A stretch of DNA of 64,000 nt, taken from Amaurobius ferox (Eukaryota; Arthropoda; Arachnida; Araneae; Amaurobiidae). The stretch covers positions 6,127,191 through 6,191,190 of the forward strand of contig OX578145.1 in the NCBI GenBank assembly GCA_951213105.1. The letters run 5' to 3'. Positions 32,632-44,470 of the stretch are shown here, in pieces. The first letter of the stretch is position 1. Each line of letters opens with the position of its first letter. Made by a program: the position numbers and the translations under genes. The notes under the pieces are model-generated. The model had not been told where the DNA came from. It saw only the letters and a program-made list of their open reading frames with translations, and ran no database searches.

Positions 32632-35446
32632 GTGGAAAGTTTTTAGGACGCTCTTTTTAAAAGATAGATGCTCTTTTGATCACTAACTGTCCTTTCTCTG
32701 TTAAATGCTGGGTTTTTGCTTTCAAAATTCAGAAAAGTATGCTGCTCTGGCAACGTCCCAACAAAAAATGCATATATTGCATTTCAAAAATTTACAAAGT
32801 ATTATTTTCAACATTGACTGTAGCAGTTTTTAACATTTTAAAACATGTCTGCGCTAGTTATCCGAATTCGTATCCAGATTTTATTAATCATTTTCAAAGG
32901 TTTACATTTCTTGTGTGGTTGCAAAGATGACATGTTTTATTCGCTCAAATGGATTCTATTTTTTGTGTGGTTTGAAAAATCCTTAAAATAGACAATCCTA
33001 CTTATAACAATTAATAATAGAAAATCCTACTTATAACAATTTTAAAATTCGTCAAGTTGAAGAGCATGTCAGGTGGTACAGTTAAGGGGTACTAGGGACA
33101 GTTAAGGAATACAAGGATGAATAAAGGTTGTCATAAGATTCAGTTTTTATCATTTTAGTTTGATAGTCGGAATAATGAATGTGCACAGAACAAGAAAATA
33201 GTTTGAAAAGAAGTTGAAATGATCGTGAAAGAAACTCGTTCCATTTACAAACAGGTTCATTCACTTTAATAAATAAAATGTTGAAATATTGCAGAAAGGG
33301 TCAATAGCTTCAATATAAAGCACACATAGTCATCACGCTTTAGGACACATACATATAAATGGCACACACATGTAAATGGCTCAACAGAGCACCTGAGAAA
33401 TATATTGCATATAAAATGTATAATAAATTTGTTAATGGTATACAAAAATGAGTACATATAAGGCTGCCAGTTGCCACCCAAACAACAAGAAAAAAAAAAA
33501 CATCCCTTACTTTTTCAGGTTATCGAAAAAAAATTAATTTTTATAATGCTCCAAATTGGAAAAATGAACAGATGAAAGGAATCAAGCAGAACAGCCAAAT
33601 ACAAGTGTTTCTAGAGACATGCAATGCAATGGTTATTAAAATTATGTACCCTATAATCTGAGGAACTTTCTAAAATGAGTTATACAAGCTGATTCAAATT
33701 TTAAAATTTCCAAACTTTATCCGGTTTTGAAAGTTTTAAAACATTTCCAACCATTTCCCGAATTTCAGGGACATTTCTAAAATTCCATGGCAGTTCTAGG
33801 TTTTGAGGGTCTGGTGGCAACTCTCTACATAAAACTCAAATACACACAGAAAAAAAAGGACACACTATCCCATAGTACATGCAACAGAGACATTTTTTAA
33901 CAATGAGTTGAAATCGCACAACTTGAAAACCAGCCACTCAATAAACTAAACCGACACAAAGACACTTATTTCTACTGAAAGTAGGACAGTCCAGTCCAGT
34001 CCATTTCAATCTCCTTTAGGATGAAACTTACTAAAGGAATAGGAGTTGTAAGAAAACAGATGTGTTAAAACAAAAAACTGTATTTATTTCGATGAAACTG
34101 GCATCCAAGCAGAAATGTCACTTTATACTTTTCCCCCGGCTGCTGTCTTGTATACTCATTCCTTGAACCTTAAAATCATGCATTGTCCTAGTTTCATCTA
34201 AAAGGCAGCTCTTTGTTTTGACATGTCTGTTTTCTTCAGTAGGCTTCATCCTAAAGGAGATTGGAAAAGTAGGCCTATCAAAGCTTAGAATCATACTTTC
34301 GGTGTTAATACTATGAATATAAACTGAATGCATGGTAAGATTATGGGTGATTCGTATTCATAGATTGCCGATGAACTTCAATATCCATGCTTATAGGACT
34401 TGAATGGACTAGATGAAAATTCTTATTCAGATTGGGAAATTTTCTAGCAGATTCATGCAGGACGACTCATACCAGAAGATAAGAGCTTCTGCCTGTCTAC
34501 CATTGCGGCCCATTTGGCAAAACACCGCTAACAGGGTGACTATTGAAAATGTTAAATAGATATTGCTTTGTAGAAATTGTTAATTCATATGCAAAATCGA
34601 GTGAGAATAAACCTATTTTGTTAGAGGGTCTAGGATGTTTGTTAATATTTTTGTTTCAACAGGAGGTTCTAGTCCAATTAATAATATTCATTAGGATAAT
34701 TAAGAGTGGGTGAATGAGAAGGAATGTCCTGTGACATCTGGAGTGCATATTGTACTCATGGGGGCCATGAAAACTGGGGAACCACAGAAAGATCCACAAA
34801 AATTAATCTTACTCATAGTATTTAAAAGAATGTAATGTTAAAATGAAATCTTCACAAGTATGTTATAGGGGCAATCGGCCAAGTAGAAAACTCCACATTA
34901 GGGAATTCTGTAATGCACTTTTGACAAGTTGAGAACAACATTCAACAAAAGTGTGTGATTGCAATTCTAAACTGAAACAAATTTTAAGGTAGAAGGGAGG
35001 GTACAGAAAATTTAGAAATCAGTTATACCTTTATATACTATTGCTACACTCAGATACTTATATTATTACACTTATGCTGTTATTATACACACACTATATT
35101 AAAAATGATAGCTAACTCAATTGAGTATGAGTGGCCTTGTTTATAATTAAATTTTAATTTCAAACAAGGAAGGAACACAAAATTCTATGCTCAATGCAAG
35201 GTTTATAGATATTACTATCAATAAACCTTGAATATAAAGTAGTATCTATAAACCTTGTGCTCAATCAAAGTTTTGAAAACAATGAATTGCTTTTGCTCTG
35301 AGAATTTGCTTTTGCTCAAATTATGGCACTATTTTCTTGAAGATGAGTGCACTATGTGCTACCCTTTTGCAAGTTTGTATAATGATTGACAATACTCACA
35401 TCAGCATATATTTTGAGTTTATAGGAAATTGAACTCAGGAACTACA
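32632..35446. other. Intergenic stretch, nothing recognised
   Basis: AT-rich with short chance frames only. No splice-bordered coding sequence or terminal repeat convinced me. Confidence 0.4.
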
Positions 35447-35461
35447 CAAAAGTGGATTGAG

Positions 35462-35744
35462 GGTGTGGTAGTCCAGTGGTTAGCGCGTGGGAATTGCACT
35501 CGATAGGCCAGGGTTCGATTCCCTCAACTGCCAAACCTACCGTCATGTTCACATGGAGTACGATCCCGTTAAACATGTGGGTCCGTAAGTCCTTCTGAGA
35601 GGTTGGTGGTATAAGAAGGCAGGTAGGGTTCCCGTGGATGCCTTCCTCACTGGGTTCTGGTCTAAATTGAGTGGCTCTTGCCCGCCGTCCAAACAGTTAC
35701 CTTAATCTTTTTGGTAGGTCGGATGGTCTGGGTCTCAACAACAG
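35462..35744 (+). mobile_element. tRNA-derived SINE (copy 2), full length with target duplication
   Basis: The head carries an A box TAGTCCAGTGG (35469-35479) and a B box GGTTCGATTCC (35512-35522) with tRNA spacing. A body of about 200 bp follows, then the tail GGTAGGTCGGATGGTCTGGG (about 35714) and a short CAA-type end. It is bracketed by the exact 15-bp repeat CAAAAGTGGATTGAG at 35447-35461 and 35745-35759. This is the best-preserved copy and the reference for the fragments at 13660, 22321, 43541, 51098, 55280 and 62781. Mobilisation would need the reverse transcriptase of an unknown partner LINE. Confidence 0.92.
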
Positions 35745-35759
35745 CAAAAGTGGATTGAG

Positions 35760-36802
35760 AGCATGATTCCAAACTCTGAAAACCTTTCCGCATTTACCAA
35801 TAGGATAGGACAAGCAGCCACCTTTCATGAAATAGTAAAACCTAAGTTTGCAAATATTTTGGTTTCTTTCATATATTGCATACCTGGAGAACAAAATATT
35901 TAAGAAAAAAATCAATATTTATAAAAGCTATTAGCTATTAAATTTTTGATTCCTCTCCCCGCCATGAAAACTAATTTTTTTCCATTGTAAAGAATAGATA
36001 AGATTAAATAAGATAGAATTAAATAAGATTTCCATTTGTAACCCTATTTGCACTTTTCTCAAATAAGGGAATTGATCCTTTTCATTGTACTGGAACACTT
36101 GATTTCTAAAACACAAAAGTTAACCCACCTCATTTATTTTATTTTCCTCTTTTACAAATTTGGATTCCAACAGAGAAAGTTAGTTACCGGTTGCTTTTTT
36201 AATACGTTATAGAGCCTACATTGTATTCATTTTTTTCTGTACTATGAAAAGCAGTCTTCCCAAATTGCAATCCTCACGTCATTTATGTTTTCAAAACAAA
36301 CAAGGTTATTATATGAATTGAACATTAATACATTTCTAGTGTCCAACACTATATCCAATCGCCCCTTTTATGTGAACAGTCATGATCCATATCAACTAGG
36401 ACGCATCTTGAGCAACAGGTTGCCATGGTGCCAGATCATTTTTAAAATTTCTTTTCACTGAAAAATGTCCTTTATACACTTTGCTACTTTTGCCAATAAT
36501 CAGAATGACAACATCATTTTGACACCCAATCTATAGCTCGAACAGACATTTCAAATATTTATTGTTTGTGCAAGGAAAAAGGTTGACACAATTCATCTAG
36601 AAATGAACACACATGAAAATAGTGTGGATGCCGACATTTTTGGACTCGTTCCGAGGTACAAAGATAATTTGTCTAGCCCTGCTAAATTCTAATCAATCAA
36701 TACATATATATTAACCTTTCAAAAATGTCATTTCTTTTACCATAAAAAATGTCATGACAGGTTCTCATTATACTGATTCAGTGGCACAACAGACTCAATT
36801 AA
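35760..36802. other. Intergenic stretch, nothing recognised
   Basis: AT-rich. No gene, repeat border or tandem structure noted. Confidence 0.4.
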
Positions 36803-37346
36803 CAGAGGACTTTATTTCAAGCACCCTCTATGCTCAGAGGACTTTATTTCAAGCACCCTCTATGCTCAGAGGACTTTATTTCAAGCACCCTCTATGCTCA
36901 GAGGACTTTATTTCAAGCACCCTCTATGCTCAGAGGACTTTATTTCAAGCACCCTCTATGCTCAGAGGACTTTATTTCAAGCACCCTCTATGCTCAGAGG
37001 ACTTTATTTCAAGCACCCTCTATGCTCAGAGGACTTTATTGCAAGCACCCTCTATGCTCAGAGGACTTTATTTCAAGCACCCTCTATGCTCAGAGGACTT
37101 TATTTCAAGCACCCTCTATGCTCAGAGGACTTTATTTCAAGCACCCTCTATGTTCAGAGGACTTTATTTCAAGCACCCTCTATGCTCAGAGGACTTTATT
37201 TCAAGCACCCTCTATGCTCAGAGGACTTTATTTCAAGCACCCTCTATGCTCAGAGGACTTTATTTCAAGCACCCTCTATGCTCAGAGGACTTTATTTCAA
37301 GCACCCTCTATGCTCAGAGGACTTTATTTCAAGCACCCTCTATGCT
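36803..37346. repeat. 32-bp minisatellite, 17 copies
   Basis: The unit contains CAGAGGACTTTATTTCAAGC followed by ACCCTCTATGCT. The copies are almost identical (isolated changes near 37040 and 37152). Since 32 is not a multiple of 3 and the unit has no stop in any forward frame, all three plus frames stay open and encode the same 32-residue repeat. The long open frames here are therefore an artefact of the array. Confidence 0.95.
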
Positions 37347-38458
37347 TTCAACCCTTTAAAAAAACTACAACTTTCATGTCATGCCCCTTTTCTCCAGGGT
37401 CAGTCGAGTAATATGCCACAGTTAGTTTTTCTTTATTCTATTTAAACTGTCATAATTGAGAAGTCAAATTCTCGAATGCTGGAATATATAGATCATTTCC
37501 TTTTAGTTCAAGGTCAATCAACTTCAATGTTTTTAGCTCCCATTATGTTATGTCCATTTAAAATTTAAAAATTCGATGGATTGACTTTGCATTCAAATGA
37601 AAGTCTAAATAAACCATTGCGACAGATCACTCAAATAATTACAAATATTTTTCCCACTTAAAAAGAGTACTCAGACATTGAAAAATGTTTACAGGTATGC
37701 ACATATTAACTCTTTTTATACCGTGAAGCAACAATGAATTCAATAACAGGAAACATCAATAGAAATACAAAGTTTAACTTCTGGAAGACACTATCTAGAT
37801 TGTACGACATGGATTGTACCTATTTAACACATGTTAGATGGCTCATGTAGTTTTCTTCATTTACAGATATTCTAATGCGATTCTACACACTTTAGTCATC
37901 TACAACAAATAACTCAAAATACATTAAAGTAATCTCAATATTCATGTAAACCTAGGACGAACCTCTTAGGATGAAACATTTCTATTCCTCAGAGGTTCAT
38001 TGGATTCATTTTATGCATTGACTAGATGATATTTAATTGACAAAATTCAAACAATATAAACAAGAAATCCCAACTGCATTATTTATGGATGTAAAAGTTG
38101 TTATTCGTGCCACAATAATGCCTATACAGTTTTATCCTACTTTGACAAAATTTATGCAATCTTCAATCAAATGCTACAACAGTCATATATACTAAAATGA
38201 AACTAAATGAAAAATATAAAATCCCAATGATATTCTGAACAACACATCACAAGAAAAACTGATACAGCTTAAAATTTATAATTTTTAAGTTATTACGGTT
38301 AGTTGGATCAACATTAATTAAAAGTATATCGATTTAGTTTAATAAATCTACCAAAAATGAATAAAAGGGTTAGATTTTTTTATTATAATATACTCTCATC
38401 ATCATCATAAATGTAATAAAGGTAATTATACATTATGCATATTTATTATTTGCATATT
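37347..38458. other. Intergenic stretch, nothing recognised
   Basis: AT-rich, no gene or repeat seen. Confidence 0.4.
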
Positions 38459-38611
38459 AACCTTTTGCTTACGGGTGGGACAGCGAAGACCCTCTCAAAA
38501 AGACAGGCATTTGACATACTCTATCGAACTGTTTGGGATAGGGCATGTCAATTTTTGAGATAGGGTATGTCAATTTTTCTTCATTTGGGATCCACCCATA
38601 AGCAAAAGGTT
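38459..38611. mobile_element. 153-bp MITE
   Basis: The left end AACCTTTTGCTTACGGGTGG (38459-38478) is the reverse complement, with one mismatch, of the right end (38592-38611). The middle contains a short imperfect tandem duplication (GATAGGG-ATGTCAATTTTT twice). The left end is preceded by TT. Target duplication not resolved. Confidence 0.75.
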
Positions 38612-40380
38612 CAGGAGAGAAATGGATTTTTAATATATGTGGCAAAGCTAGAAAGTCAATTTCTTCACAGCATGTCCCAGCTCGATATTGCTTCACATAT
38701 GTATGTACCTAAGAGCTTTATCTTTCCTATGGCTATGCATTAATGGCTATACATTAATTCTATTGCATTAATTAAGGTTATAAAAAAATTTGGCATTTAA
38801 AAAATATGTTCACTTCTGAAAATTGTATTTTGCATTTTCTAAAAAATTTAATGTGTTAAGGTATGTTAGTTTTCTTTGTGTCAATTCAAAGTAGCATCTT
38901 TGACTTAACCTAAATATGTCAAAAGACAGTCTCTGCTATTTTATTGTAGATGGTAATCTTAACATCTTGATGTTAAAATTCAAATAGACATACCTTTTTT
39001 TTTTTTTAGTTAGAATTTAAAGTAAAAAATTTTTTATTGAAAACTAGAAATGAAAATGAAAAAAAATAATGAATTATATAAAATCTAAACTGGATTAAAT
39101 TTGCTTATATAAAAGTAACACTTTCGGATATTTTGGAGTTCCATTCTAGTACAAAGTGTGTTTAGCTGAAGAAAGCAAAAAAAAATGTAATTTTGTATCA
39201 TTTTACCATGAGTATGTTGGCATGATATTAAATTGCAAAATTCAATAATTGTAATAGATTCGGTATATACTATCAAAACGGCTGACTTTTATCACAGAAT
39301 TATGCAAAAAATTAAACCAATAGCTGCATGCATTGGGTGCATATTTTTTTTTTAATTATATATTGTTGGCAAATAGAAAATAAGACTTATGTTATAATAT
39401 ATTTCCTATTACTATAAATAAAATAGAACTGCTAGGTTTACCTACAAATTCTATTTATTTACATGGATGTATTTAGAACACATTTAGATTAGTTTTCGGG
39501 CCTTTCACAAAACTCTAAATTGAAACGTTGACCAGCAAAAAAGAAAAAAAAAATAGTATAAAGGCAGTTTCTAAAAATATACTCTTCATATGTGTTTTGT
39601 CAATCATCCAAAATACACCAGTACAATATAAAAACACTAAACTATCTGACAAGTTTGAAACAAATGTCCTATAAAAGAGAAATTAATGAATTTTAAAACT
39701 ATTTTTATATAATTTTTTAAAAATTTAATATTTTACGTGGGAGAAAATGGAAATATTTCAATTTTCATAATTAAATATTTAATTTATTCAAATGTCTTTT
39801 AAAATATGTAATGATTCAGACATAACAGCTAAAATTTTAACATGTTCTCTATGAAGCGTTAAGTGGCATATGCAGAGAAGAAGCATTACTTCCAGTTCAC
39901 AATTTGTTTTCAACTAATTTGTAGGCAATATTGCTTGTTCTTTTAATTATTTAGAGGGTAGGGCTGTTTGCTTTTATTCATCAAACTATAAATGCTAAAA
40001 AATGAGAAAGTTTGTGCCTTCTTAGATTTAATGAAAAAAAAATATTGCAACTTTTTCTAATATTTATAAAAATATATTTTTCAGTAAATATCAGAAATAC
40101 TTCAAAACAATTTATCAAATCTTTAAAACACACAAAGCTTAGTTATTTCAGCATCTATACTTGAAAAATGCAGCAGAAGAAAAATCCTTAAAATTGAACG
40201 AGCTAAAGATTTAGAATTTTTTTGAATTTGTTGACAAGGAAAACTGAAACACGCAAAGAAAGGGAGATTTTTTCAGTCATTCACTGACCTCTCCAGACTC
40301 TAAGGGTTTATTTATTCCAGACAAAAAGTGTAAGTCCTATTAAAACCTTCATTACAGCTTATCAGAAGTTCCATCATCAT
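38612..40380. other. Intergenic stretch, nothing recognised
   Basis: Very AT-rich. Short chance frames only. Confidence 0.4.
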
Positions 40381-40924
40381 CATATCAGACCTCCATATAT
40401 CAAACTTCCATATATCAAAATTCTGTATCAAAGATTTGGTAAATCCCTGTGATCATTACATAGAAAACTTTCTATAAATTGAAAAAAATTTCTATCGAAT
40501 TTTTCGCAAGACAATTCAGAATTTTTCAAAAGTGGAAGCACTGACTGCTAACAATGGAAAAACACTGTTTTGAAGATTTTAGAAGAGTGAACTCCGGATA
40601 GCATTTTTAATGTTGTTGAAATGAAAATGTTCTTTAAACATTTTCCAAACAAGACTTACTTTTAAAAAACAATGATTGTCATGACGGAGGTAGAAACAGC
40701 AAAGAGAGTAAATAAAATAACTAAAACTGCTAACATTAAATTTGCATAATACAAAAAGCCAATAGTTGAAATGTTTTTTCGTCAATTGGCAGTTACCAAA
40801 GAAATAGACTTTTAGACCATTTCTTGCTTCAGTGTTTCATATGTCACATTGTTACTTTTTTACTTCTCTTATGCTATTGCTACTACTGCTTTAATAAAAA
40901 AAAAATTAAAAGAGGATTAGGCAG

Positions 40925-41140
40925 AAAAGAAAAAATTGTTCTCTTTGTGGACAATTGTCTGGCTCATCCTAATGTATCATCAAAACTATCAAATGTAAAT
41001 TTGATTTTTCTTGCTCTAAATATAACTTTAAAATTGTAGCCAATACACCAAGAAGTTATAAAAAATTTTCATCATAAATGCACTGTCAGAAGACTTATCT
41101 CATTATCTGGATCTCAGAAGATGAGCAATATACTGATAAG
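40925..41140 (+). pseudogene. Tigger-type DDE transposase fragment
   Basis: The frame reads RKEKIVLFVDNCLAHPNVSS then VNLIFLALNITLKL and a stop. This is the LLFxDNCxAHP ... FLPPNTTSxLQPxDQG block of CENP-B/Tigger-like transposases, including the second catalytic Asp in VDN. After the stop the same frame continues with sequence resembling HQEVIKNFHHK, as expected for DQGIIxNxKxxYR. Earlier domains are not readable, so this is a dead fragment. Confidence 0.65.
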
Positions 41141-41617
41141 GTAATTTATCTGAGGATTTTGTATAACTGAACTAATTAAAATGTGGCAAAACAATGTTTT
41201 AGAATCATCTAGACAGTAGAAAATTGTTTTGAAAAAGCTGGCCTCATCAAATCACCTCAAAAGAAAATGTGCTGCCACAAGTTGAACAATATTAGAATGG
41301 AAGGACTTGCAGACCAAATATCTTAACAGGGAGAGAATTTCCCTTGATGAGGTCCTTGGCATTGACGAAGACACAATAGTTTCAGAATACCTGAAGGACG
41401 ACGGCATAGTAAGTCCACTTCAGAGTTCAGACAGCACAGAATGACACCAAATAAGCTAAAAAGAATGACACAGGAGAACCCCCCCCCCCCAAACCGTCTT
41501 AAAAGAAATGTTGGCAGCATTTGAAACACTACATCATGGTCTTTAATTTGTTGAAAATATTCCTGATTATGTATTTCACAGATTAAATGAGTTTAAACAC
41601 TTATTACTTGATAAGTA

Positions 41618-42890
41618 GGGGAGACTTGGGTAATGGCGATCACATAAGTAAATTTGTACCGTACAAGTCTAATTTTAAAGCTATTTTGTTCAAACCACAT
41701 GAAAGTCAATAAGAATTTTATGCACTTTTTAGTAATATCGTTAAAATATTTTTAACTTTTTTATTATTATTAAAATATTTTTTAACAAAATTGTACCTTT
41801 GACCGGCATTACCCCTAGCTTGAGGTAATGACAGTCAGTATTAAAACCCATTGAAAACCATAGTAAAATAAATTAAGGGTAAAATTACTTAAAACAGTTT
41901 TTACTCATTTCGCTGTACTTAATTTACAATACTCTAACATGAGGGTTACTACATTAGAACAAATCAGACTAAATATATATATATATATATATATATAAAT
42001 ATGCCTAATAAAAATACATTGCCTTTATTCATAAGTCACATTTGTAGCTCTCAGCACTATCCCATCCTGAACATGCATCATGAGCCCATTTTCTACAAAC
42101 TGTGCATAGAAACCAAAGTTCTCGATCTATTCCAAATTCTCCATAATAAAATCAAACTTCTTCATTGTTATCAAATTCTTCAATTTCAGATTCATCTTAA
42201 CACAACATCTTTCCATCATTGGAATCACCAGAGTCGAAAAGTTCTGTGCACAGTCGTTTCTTAGTATTCCTTTTCTTTTCAGTTTTCGAGTTGGGGCCAA
42301 CAATTTTAGGATTATTTGGTTTCTTCATCTTAGCTTCTTTTCTGATTTTTTTTTCTTCAAGCTTTTTCTTCATTGGGATCGAGGTGAGGATTTCTGAGTG
42401 CTGTTTTCATCTTGGTCTTTTGGAAGTCAAATTATCCGGCCAAGTGCTGCAACCAGGTAATGGAGAAATTTCTTCTATTGGAACTATCTTCTATTGGAAC
42501 TCTTCTATTCTCCGACTGCCATTACTCCAGGAGCACGCCATATTTGCGAACATTAAAACCAAATAAACTATTTCTACACTGAAAACAAATATACTATTAA
42601 ACAGTACCATTATTACAGTATAGTTTATGATATACGATAATTCATACCTAGGTGAAATTCGAGTACTTACCATGATATAAAGATGATTATTTCTTAGATC
42701 ACAAGAAGCAAAAAACAACTTCCCTTCATAACAACTAGATGCGCAGGGCGAAGATGGCATCACTCGCGAAGAGAGTTCCCTAGACGACCATGAGGTAGCA
42801 GCACTCGCTATTTCATTTCTGCCACAAAGCAGATGCGAGATACCTTGGTGACCGCCATTACCTGGTGACCGTCATTACCCCAGTCTCCCC
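41618..42890 (-). mobile_element. Nested DNA transposon, GGGGAGACT ends, 1.27 kb
   Basis: The left end GGGGAGACTTGGGTAATGGC at 41618 is the inverted match of CATTACCCCAGTCTCCCC ending at 42890. Both flanks are TAAGTA (41612-41617 and 42891-42896), so the target duplication is either TA or a 6-bp TAAGTA. A short near-duplicate of the right end (GGTGACCGCCATTACC) lies just inside. The minus-strand interior encodes a decayed C-terminus. The element interrupts the Tigger-like remnant and is therefore younger. Confidence 0.75.
42020..42340 (-). pseudogene. C-terminal tail of a pogo/Jerky-like transposase (zinc-finger type end)
   Basis: On the minus strand, with internal stops, the sequence reads a Lys/Glu-rich segment ending in NTKKRLCTELFDSGDSNDGK, an acidic stretch, then YGEFGIDRELWFLCTVCRKW followed by AHDACSGWDSAESYKCDL. 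The acidic linker followed by CxxCxxWxHxxCxG...YxCD is a PHD-like end common on pogo/Jerky-type transposases of arthropods and cnidarians. The catalytic core is absent. Stops after the KMLC and NNEEV segments show decay. Confidence 0.6.
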
Positions 42891-43540
42891 TAAGTATGAA
42901 CACTTATTCATTATAAATGAATCATTATCGAATATTTTATGCAGCAAGACATTAGAAATTTTTTTACAAATATAAACGCATACTAACTACATAAATATGA
43001 TGTTTTTTTAAGTATATTCAACACATTTTTTATTAATTATGGTTTTTAATTATTTATAAGAACATAACTTGCACTTATGTAATTCATATTGACTTAAGTT
43101 ACTTATAGGATAGAGGCACATTGATTAGGAAATGTGTTCCTAAATACTACACAATACATATGTATAAAAAAACATAGTTTCTATATATTGTTCTTTATAT
43201 CAAATTTTTTTGTATGGAACCATCGACTTTGATATATAGAGGTCTGACTGTAGTAAGAAAGTAATCCCACCACCCCCCATTTTCGGAAGTAAACAAATTT
43301 ATGCATCACATTAGAGTAAACGCTGCATATAATGCCACTTCATTTGGCATTAAAAGAAGAGTGAATTTTTGCAAGAATTAAGATCGTAGAAATCCGGAGT
43401 TATGCTGCTGACTTCTTTTGCAAATAAAATTGTATAGGAAACACATCAAATCATCAACACTTAAGAATAAAGACAACCAAAAATTGGCTATTAAAATCAC
43501 AATCCATGATGTAAAAAAAATTCACAACACCATAGTGCTT

Positions 43541-43579
43541 ACCTTTCTGGTAGGTCGGACGGTCTGGGTCTCAACAACA
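43541..43579 (+). mobile_element. 39-bp SINE-tail insertion with 17-bp target duplication
   Basis: The insert contains GGTAGGTCGGACGGTCTGGG then TCTCAACAACA, only the last part of the SINE. The exact repeat ACAACACCATAGTGCTT flanks it at 43524-43540 and 43580-43596, interrupting the left arm of the Penelope-like remnant. Confidence 0.85.
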
Positions 43580-43594
43580 ACAACACCATAGTGC

Positions 43595-43622
43595 TTTCAG
43601 GCATTATTATACCTTTCATCAG
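43595..43622 (-). ncRNA. Hammerhead ribozyme-like core, left arm
   Basis: On the minus strand CUGAUGA (43622-43616) is followed by a hairpin-forming stretch, AGGUAU-AAUA-AUGCCU (6 bp including one G-U pair), and then GAAA (43598-43595). Beyond it, AGCAC...GUGUU can pair as a short helix III. An extra A after CUGAUGA and a G where the cleavage nucleotide should be make activity doubtful. Penelope-like elements are known to carry hammerheads in their terminal repeats. Confidence 0.4.
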
Positions 43623-43775
43623 TGACAAAGTGAAAATTGGTGGTGAACATGAACGTACTGTAGGCATTCGTTTAGCTGAGCATGCTCACAATGTAAAAAA
43701 TAGAAAACTGCCCACGGCTCTTGCCCAGTTTGTTATCAACGATAATTTTCATCCTATGTTTGATGACTTTTTTTT
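43616..43775 (+). pseudogene. GIY-YIG endonuclease C-terminal fragment
   Basis: The plus frame reads TVGIRLAEHAHNVKNRKLPT then ALAQFVINDNFHPMFDDFFL. The pattern RLxEHxxNVxxxxxxxALAxHxxxxxHxxxFDxxxIL is the middle and later part of the nuclease in Penelope-like elements. The GIY and YIG part is missing, replaced by the left inverted arm, and the frame runs into noise after the motif. Confidence 0.45.
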
Positions 43776-43894
43776 AATTAGCTGCAATAACCGCTGTAAT
43801 ATTTTACTTTATGAATCCCTTTTCATTTATCTTTACTATAATTTTATTTACAATTTTGATCCTCGGTTATGTTTGGCATCTCGTTTTCGGCTCA

Positions 43895-44122
43895 CTAAGT
43901 GTTAAACTAAGTGTTAAACTAAGTGTTAAACTAAGTGTTAAACTAAGTGTTAAACTAAGTGTTAAACTAAGTGTTAAACTAAGTGTTAAACTAAGTGTTA
44001 AACTAAGTGTTAAACTAAGTGTTAAACTAAGTGTTAAACTAAGTGTTAAACTAAGTGGTAAACTAAGTGTTAAACTAAGTGTTAAACTAAGTGTTAAACT
44101 AAGTGTTAAACTAAGTGTTAAA
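43895..44122. repeat. 12-bp tandem array, about 19 copies
   Basis: The unit ACTAAGTGTTAA repeats almost without change (one T-to-G near 44058). As 12 is a multiple of 3 it gives an open frame of Lys-Leu-Ser-Val repeats, which I regard as an artefact and not a gene. Confidence 0.95.
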
Positions 44123-44350
44123 CCATTGTATGATTTTCTGGATATTTAGCAGCTGCTTTATTTTGCTTTTGATGACATGTCTATTGGTTACCCAGTTATT
44201 TATGAACTTTTTTTCTTTTTGTATTTTATAATTGAATGATGTTTTTTAAATGTATCATATTTAATATGTAAAATGATTAATATGCAAATTTTGTCTCGCA
44301 GTTGTGTCCTATGTATTTAAGCTTATGTTCACCACCTATTTTCACTTTCA

Positions 44351-44391
44351 CTGATGAAGAGTATAATAATGCCTGAAAGCGCCACAGTTGT
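44351..44391 (+). ncRNA. Hammerhead ribozyme-like core, right arm
   Basis: On the plus strand CUGAUGA (44351-44357) and GAAA (44375-44378) are separated by a stretch equivalent to that in the left arm, but here helix II is weaker (AGAGUAU opposite AUGCCU). CACAGUUGUG follows as a possible helix III. It is a diverged copy of the left-arm motif. Confidence 0.35.
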
Positions 44392-44470
44392 GAATTTTTG
44401 TACGTCGTAGATGGAGATTTTAATTGAAAACTTTTAATAGCTAAATTTTGGTCATCTTTATTTTTTAAAG

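Larger units (their letters stand above)
40381..43250 (+). mobile_element. pogo/Tigger-like DNA transposon remnant
   Basis: The left end (ATCAGACCTCCATATATCAA from about 40384) and the right end (its complement, ending CTGACTG at 43250, followed by TA) form imperfect inverted repeats of the CAGT-GACCTCNATATATC type. Between them lies a plus-strand transposase relic (about 40930-41140) and a separate nested element (41618-42890). Without the nested insertion the element is about 1.6 kb, somewhat short for a full Tigger. Confidence 0.65.
43465..44470. mobile_element. Penelope-like element remnant with inverted arms
   Basis: The left arm (about 43465-43660) and right arm (about 44320-44470) are reverse complements (shared words GGCTATTAAAA, AATTCACAAC, GCATTATTATAC, GTGAAAAT-GGTGGTGAACAT). 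Between them are an endonuclease-like fragment and a 12-bp tandem array. Both arms carry a hammerhead-like core. A 39-bp SINE-tail insertion lies in the left arm. No reverse transcriptase remains. Confidence 0.55.

Noticed and set aside
33540..33669. Third anchor exon on the minus strand (acceptor at about 33670, Lys, then hydrophobic residues)
   Set aside because: Weak pyrimidine tract, Pro and Gln at the start of the helix, and no stop soon after the hydrophobic stretch. Probably chance.
36754..37445. Three overlapping 183-201 codon open frames
   Set aside because: All are readings of the same 32-bp tandem array in its three forward frames. The unit simply lacks stop codons.
43811..44149. 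Open frame with Lys-Leu-Ser-Val repeats
   Set aside because: Produced by a 12-bp tandem array inside a transposon relic, with no start context or homology.
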